A DNA stretch of 9,229 bases from Cyanobacteria bacterium UBA11370 (GTDB lineage Bacteria; Cyanobacteriota; Cyanobacteriia; Cyanobacteriales; Coleofasciculaceae). The translations under genes and the position numbers were made by a program. Of the stretch, positions 6,880-9,229 are shown piece after piece. Numbering within the stretch: the first letter of the stretch is position 1; every line of letters starts with the position of its first letter. The notes under the pieces were generated by a model. The model saw nothing but the letters and a program-made list of their open reading frames with translations, was not told the DNA's origin and did not search any database. The stretch is from contig DNGI01000461.1 of NCBI GenBank assembly GCA_003486645.1, positions 19,202-28,430 on the forward strand. The letters run 5' to 3'.

Positions 6880-6959
6880 AAACGGTTGGAACTCAACCAA
6901 TTTTTTTTGATTCCAACCCCCCAACCTAAATCTAAAATCTAGAATCTAAAATCTAAAAT
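6847..6959 (+). promoter_or_regulatory. Long hairpin spanning the serA-prmA gap
   Basis: Bases 6847-6877 can pair with 6929-6959 as 31 consecutive pairs without a mismatch or bulge: 26 Watson-Crick and 5 G-U (G at 6852, 6859, 6866 and 6873, and U6864 with G6942). A further perfect 8-bp stem lies inside, GGTTGGAA (6884-6891) with TTCCAACC (6911-6918). In RNA the whole gap becomes one extended hairpin whose base ends four nucleotides before the prmA ATG. It could cover the prmA initiation region or protect the 3' end of serA mRNA. The pairing is read directly; the function is inference. Confidence 0.6.
6884..6908 (+). terminator. Weak intrinsic terminator after serA
   Basis: GGTTG-GAACT-CAACC (6884-6898) is a 5-bp stem with a 5-base loop, followed by AA and eight T (6901-6908). 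This is the shape of a Rho-independent terminator with a short stem. The same GGTTG arm can instead pair as GGTTGGAA with TTCCAACC at 6911-6918, which would break this hairpin. Confidence 0.5.
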
Positions 6960-6960
6960 C
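6924..6960 (+). repeat. Heptamer array TCTAAAA before prmA
   Basis: Five heptamer periods: ACCTAAA, TCTAAAA, TCTAGAA, TCTAAAA, TCTAAAA, then TC. It ends two bases before the prmA ATG (6963). It differs from the post-serA array (its complement is TTTTAGA against TTTTGGA) by one base per unit, the difference absorbed by G-U pairing. Confidence 0.9.
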
Positions 6961-6962
6961 GT

Positions 6963-7856
6963 ATGGTAAATAGCTGGTGGGAAATTCAAATTCTCTCGGA
7001 CCCAGCCTTAGAGGATTTAATCTTCTGGCGGCTGGAAATGTTTGGCTGTCGGGGAATGTCCTCACAGATTAAGGGAAGTTCTCAACTGGTACGGGCGTAC
7101 TTACCCGAAAGTCAAGCCCAGCTATTAGATTTAGCGGCATTATCTCTATGGTTACGTCAGGATGCCCTAACCGTGGGGCTACCCATCCCCGCCACCCAAT
7201 GGCATCTTATTGATGAAGAAGATTGGTCAAGTAGTTGGAAGCAGTACTGGGAACCCCAAGAAATTGGCGATCGCATCTTAATTTATCCCGCTTGGTTGCC
7301 AGTCCCTGAACCTTCAGAACGACTGCTTTTACGTTTAGATCCCGGTGCAGCGTTTGGTACGGGAACTCATCCCACAACTCAATTGTGTCTAGAAGCGTTG
7401 GAAATGCGATTAGGCTATGGTAATAGTGAGGGGATTATCGCTGATATTGGGTGTGGCTCAGGTATTTTATCCATCGGGGCTGTATTATTAGGAGCGACGA
7501 ATGTTTATGCAGTGGATATTGACCCGTTAGCGGTACGTGCTGCTCGTAGTAATCGGGAACTTAATCAAATTAGTCCTGAACGGTTAATTGTGGAACGGGG
7601 TAGTGTTGATCGGGTGATGAAGTTAACAGGTGGTAAACCTGTAGATGGAATTTGCTGTAATATTTTAGCTGAAATAATTCTAGATTTAATTCCCGGAATA
7701 AGTGCGATCGCTAGTCCTAAATGTTGGGCAATTATTAGTGGTGTTTTGTTAGATCAGGCTAAACCCATTGCTGATACTTTGGAACAACATAATTGGGTCG
7801 TTGCTACGCTTTGGAAGCGTCAAGATTGGTGTTGTTTTAATATTCGGCGGCAATGA
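6963..7856 (+). CDS. prmA: Ribosomal protein L11 methyltransferase
   Basis: SAM-dependent methyltransferase that methylates amino groups (lysines and the N-terminus) of ribosomal protein L11 in the cytoplasm. The 297 residues are normal for the family. The N-terminal substrate-recognition domain spans about 1-95, starting with the WWEI strand. The family signature [15 protein letters not shown] lies at 125-139. SAM-binding motif I is [10 protein letters not shown] (161-170), with the acidic VDID loop (184-187) after the second strand, and the NILA motif at 233-236 corresponds to the catalytic-side loop of class I methyltransferases. The start ATG follows a TCTAAAA repeat array with no Shine-Dalgarno sequence, so its initiation region is entirely repeat-derived. 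The gene is probably cotranscribed with serA to the extent that the terminator between them is read through; no separate promoter is visible. Confidence 0.95.
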   Translation: MVNSWWEIQILSDPALEDLIFWRLEMFGCRGMSSQIKGSSQLVRAYLPESQAQLLDLAALSLWLRQDALTVGLPIPATQWHLIDEEDWSSSWKQYWEPQEIGDRILIYPAWLPVPEPSERLLLRLDPGAAFGTGTHPTTQLCLEALEMRLGYGNSEGIIADIGCGSGILSIGAVLLGATNVYAVDIDPLAVRAARSNRELNQISPERLIVERGSVDRVMKLTGGKPVDGICCNILAEIILDLIPGISAIASPKCWAIISGVLLDQAKPIADTLEQHNWVVATLWKRQDWCCFNIRRQ

Positions 7857-7923
7857 GAGCGATCAGGCTTTATCATCGAAGAATAAAATAGATATTAAAT
7901 CGCAGCAATTTTGAGAAAAGATA

Positions 7924-8367
7924 ATGGTTGTAGAACGTTGGACAGATGGAATGCTTGATGAGTTAGCATCAAGTGTTAGTGAGATGCGTGAAAGCATTAC
8001 TGAGATGCGCGAAGGTATGAGTGAAATGCGCGAAGGTATGAGTGAAATGCGCCAAAGTATCACGGAAATGCGGGAAGGTATGAGTGAAATGCGTCAAAGT
8101 ATCACGGAAATGCGGGAAGGTATGAGTGAAATGCGGGAAGGTATGAGTGAAATGCGGGAAGGTATGAGTGAAATGCGCCAAAGTATCGATGGTTTGAAAA
8201 TAACGGCTCAAGCTTTACTACAGGTAGCTGCTCAACATCAGCAAGACATCGGATTAGTGAAACAAGATATAGAATTGCTCAAACAACGTCAAGCAGAAAC
8301 GGATCAAAGATTTAACATTTTGTTGGAAGAATTGCGCTATTTGATTCGAGGTAATCAAGGAGAATAG
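7924..8367 (+). CDS. Coiled-coil protein with ten 7-residue repeats
   Basis: Function not recognised. The 147-residue protein has no signal peptide or membrane segment, so it is probably cytoplasmic. After a short head (MVVERWTDGMLDELASSVS), residues 20-89 are ten tandem heptads alternating EMREGMS and EMRQSIT types. Met/Ile recur at 4-3 spacing, the pattern of a coiled coil, with charged residues between. A second, less regular coiled coil follows at about 105-141 (IGLVKQDIELLKQ onward). Similar small proteins with a WTD-LDELA head and coiled-coil tail occur in cyanobacterial genomes as I recall, without known roles. The start ATG is 67 bases after prmA, with a weak purine stretch (GAGAAAAG) just upstream. 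It lies on the same strand as prmA and may be cotranscribed with it. The protein oligomerises in all likelihood; what it binds cannot be told. Confidence 0.8.
   Translation: MVVERWTDGMLDELASSVSEMRESITEMREGMSEMREGMSEMRQSITEMREGMSEMRQSITEMREGMSEMREGMSEMREGMSEMRQSIDGLKITAQALLQVAAQHQQDIGLVKQDIELLKQRQAETDQRFNILLEELRYLIRGNQGE
7981..8190 (+). repeat. Ten 21-bp tandem repeats inside coding sequence
   Basis: Ten tandem 21-bp units, each one protein heptad. Units 5, 7, 8 and 9 are base-for-base identical, and units 4-5 and 6-7 form a 42-bp duplication differing at one base (C/T at the third position of the Arg codon). Identity beyond what the protein requires points to recent duplication. Unit gain or loss would stay in frame. 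Confidence 0.95.
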
Positions 8368-8586
8368 AGAATACCATCGAAGCTAACTCCACAACATGAG
8401 AGACTGAATCAAGAATCTTTACGGATAGTCAGAGTATTGCGTGGGAAAGTTTGAGTAGGGAGATTCGAGCATTCTGTACTTTTTTTTGAACGCAGTTGAC
8501 AGTATTCTTAGACTGGAAAGGGCAATTTTAAGCTCAAGCTAAGACCCATACTCCCTCTCAAGACCACCTGATTCATCGGTTTATTC
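8368..8586 (+). other. Gap upstream of the DUF218 gene
   Basis: There is no gene here. It holds an eight-T run (8480-8487) with no good hairpin before it, and a perfect TTGACA (8496-8501) with no matching -10 box at the right distance. The DUF218 gene probably has its own promoter in this gap, but I cannot place it. Confidence 0.4.
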
Positions 8587-9201
8587 ATGTTTTTGAGGAT
8601 TTCTTCCCGCCAGCGACACTACCTTTTTACCCAACCTCGCCACTCTAAAAGTCGATTCGTCTACTGGATGCTACCGATCCTAACGATTTCCCTGATTTGT
8701 GGCTACAAGCAAATTCAAAGTTATTTTGTGCAACCGGAAGCGATCTTAGTTTTAGGCGGGGAAGAAGAACGAGAACTGTTTGCCGCTCAGTTTGCTCAAA
8801 AGCATCCCGAACTTCATATCTGGGTGTCTTCAGGTAGTCCAGAATGGTACACGAAAAAGGTTTTTGCTAAAGCGGAAATTCCCCGAAATCACTTGCATAT
8901 TGACCATCAAGCAACAGACACGGTAACTAATTTCACAACCCTAGTTGATGAGTTGCAAGCGAAGGGAATTGATGGTGTTTATTTAATTACCTCAGATGAC
9001 CATATGCCTCGCGCTCGTGTTATTGGTGAAATTGTTTTTGGTAGTCGAGGAATTGTCATCAAACCTGTGCCTGTCCCTTCTAAACGCGATCCCGAACCTA
9101 TTGAAAAATGCCTGCGAGATGGTGCAAGAGCCTTACTTTGGGTAACGACTGGTCATACAGGTGCTACTCTAGGTCAAACATCAGGGATTCTTAAGAAGTA
9201 G
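8587..9201 (+). CDS. YdcF/DUF218 family membrane-anchored protein
   Basis: Member of the DUF218 family (E. coli YdcF, SanA, ElyC), whose biochemical role is poorly known; SanA and ElyC are tied to envelope barrier and cell-wall integrity. The 204 residues start with a basic stretch (1-23), then one hydrophobic segment (about 25-40, FVYWMLPILTISLICGY) that is probably an N-in anchor. The DUF218 fold runs from AILVLGG (52-58) to about 185. Family landmarks: the VLGG strand, SSGSP (81-85), the ATDTVTNF motif (109-116) and TSDDHMPRA (135-143) in the active-site-like region. Only one membrane segment is present. The ATG lacks a Shine-Dalgarno sequence; Met28 is the next start but would cut into the hydrophobic segment. 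The last codons (AAG TAG GGAGTGG) match the end of the antiporter gene, suggesting a repeat-derived 3' end. No clear partner in the window except the cell-wall genes at its far end. Confidence 0.85.
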   Translation: MFLRISSRQRHYLFTQPRHSKSRFVYWMLPILTISLICGYKQIQSYFVQPEAILVLGGEEERELFAAQFAQKHPELHIWVSSGSPEWYTKKVFAKAEIPRNHLHIDHQATDTVTNFTTLVDELQAKGIDGVYLITSDDHMPRARVIGEIVFGSRGIVIKPVPVPSKRDPEPIEKCLRDGARALLWVTTGHTGATLGQTSGILKK

Positions 9202-9207
9202 GGAGTG

Positions 9208-9229
9208 GGCTAATGGCTAATGGCTAATG
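9208..9229 (+). repeat. Heptamer array (GGCTAAT)n after DUF218 gene
   Basis: Three GGCTAAT units (9208-9228), cut by the window end, begin six bases after the DUF218 stop codon. This is the same heptamer, in the same orientation relative to its gene, as the array after murI at 86-120. Viewed on one strand the two arrays are inverted and bracket the window. Confidence 0.85.

Larger units (their letters stand above)
62..7711. repeat. HIP1 octamers (nine sites)
   Basis: GCGATCGC occurs at 62-69, 1264-1271, 1908-1915, 2493-2500, 4150-4157, 5902-5909, 6057-6064, 7267-7274 and 7704-7711. About one per kb is far above chance and is the hallmark of HIP1-rich cyanobacterial genomes. Eight of the nine lie within genes, in more than one reading frame, so they are a genome-wide signature and not local operators. 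The entry spans the first to the last site. Confidence 0.9.

Noticed and set aside
1227..7856. A hidden defence, secretion or biosynthetic system
   Set aside because: Every long reading frame is a recognisable core gene or a simple coiled-coil or DUF218 protein. Nothing suggests a new multi-gene system.
7863..8211. Two antisense reading frames with regular peptides (for example HFTHTFP repeats) opposite the coiled-coil gene
   Set aside because: They are mirror images of the 21-bp repeats. The plus frame has a plausible start, a coiled-coil pattern and non-repetitive ends, while the antisense frames end where the repeats end.
8480..8501. T-run (8480-8487) as terminator and TTGACA (8496-8501) as promoter
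   Set aside because: No stable stem precedes the T-run, and no -10-like hexamer lies 16-18 bases after TTGACA.
1..9229. A mobile element or composite transposon bounded by the inverted GGCTAAT arrays
   Set aside because: The enclosed genes are housekeeping, there is no transposase, and the arrays are simple heptamers also found internally. The bracketing more likely reflects gene 3' ends facing outward and an arbitrary window.

Overview
This window is chromosomal DNA from a cyanobacterium, most likely a filamentous or other large-genome one. Three things support this. Nine perfect copies of the cyanobacterial HIP1 octamer (GCGATCGC) occur in 9.2 kb. The intergenic gaps carry many tandem heptanucleotide arrays of the STRR type known from filamentous cyanobacteria. 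The proteins look cyanobacterial: an AMIN-domain AmiC, an NhaS3-like antiporter and a serA-prmA pair. Species cannot be fixed from the sequence. No tRNA, rRNA, CRISPR array, insertion sequence, phage gene or defence system is visible.

Layout. The left half reads on the minus strand: an NhaS3-like Na+/H+ antiporter (3504-4916), then the septal cell-wall amidase amiC (stop at 1227), then glutamate racemase murI (123-986). The right half reads on the plus strand: serA (5260-6843), prmA (6963-7856), a small coiled-coil protein built from ten 7-residue repeats (7924-8367), and a membrane-anchored YdcF/DUF218 protein (8587-9201). A 343-bp divergent promoter region (4917-5259) separates the two halves.

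Function. murI supplies D-glutamate for peptidoglycan and amiC cuts peptidoglycan at the septum, so the left end is a cell-wall cluster. DUF218 proteins are often linked to envelope biology. serA starts phosphorylated serine synthesis, and prmA modifies ribosomal protein L11. The antiporter handles sodium and pH. All of these are housekeeping roles.

The unexplained structure lies between the genes. At least seven distinct heptamer arrays sit at gene edges: right after the stop codons of murI, amiC, serA and the DUF218 gene, across the murI start codon, just upstream of a possible serA promoter, and right before the prmA start. In the serA-prmA gap, two different arrays are complementary to each other and can form an uninterrupted 31-pair RNA helix that ends four bases before the prmA start codon. 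That helix encloses a terminator-like hairpin and a competing hairpin. This is the most interesting element in the window. Other points are a murI start codon built by a slippage-prone repeat, a palindrome between the -35 and -10 of amiC, and a possible small structured RNA near 3317-3364.
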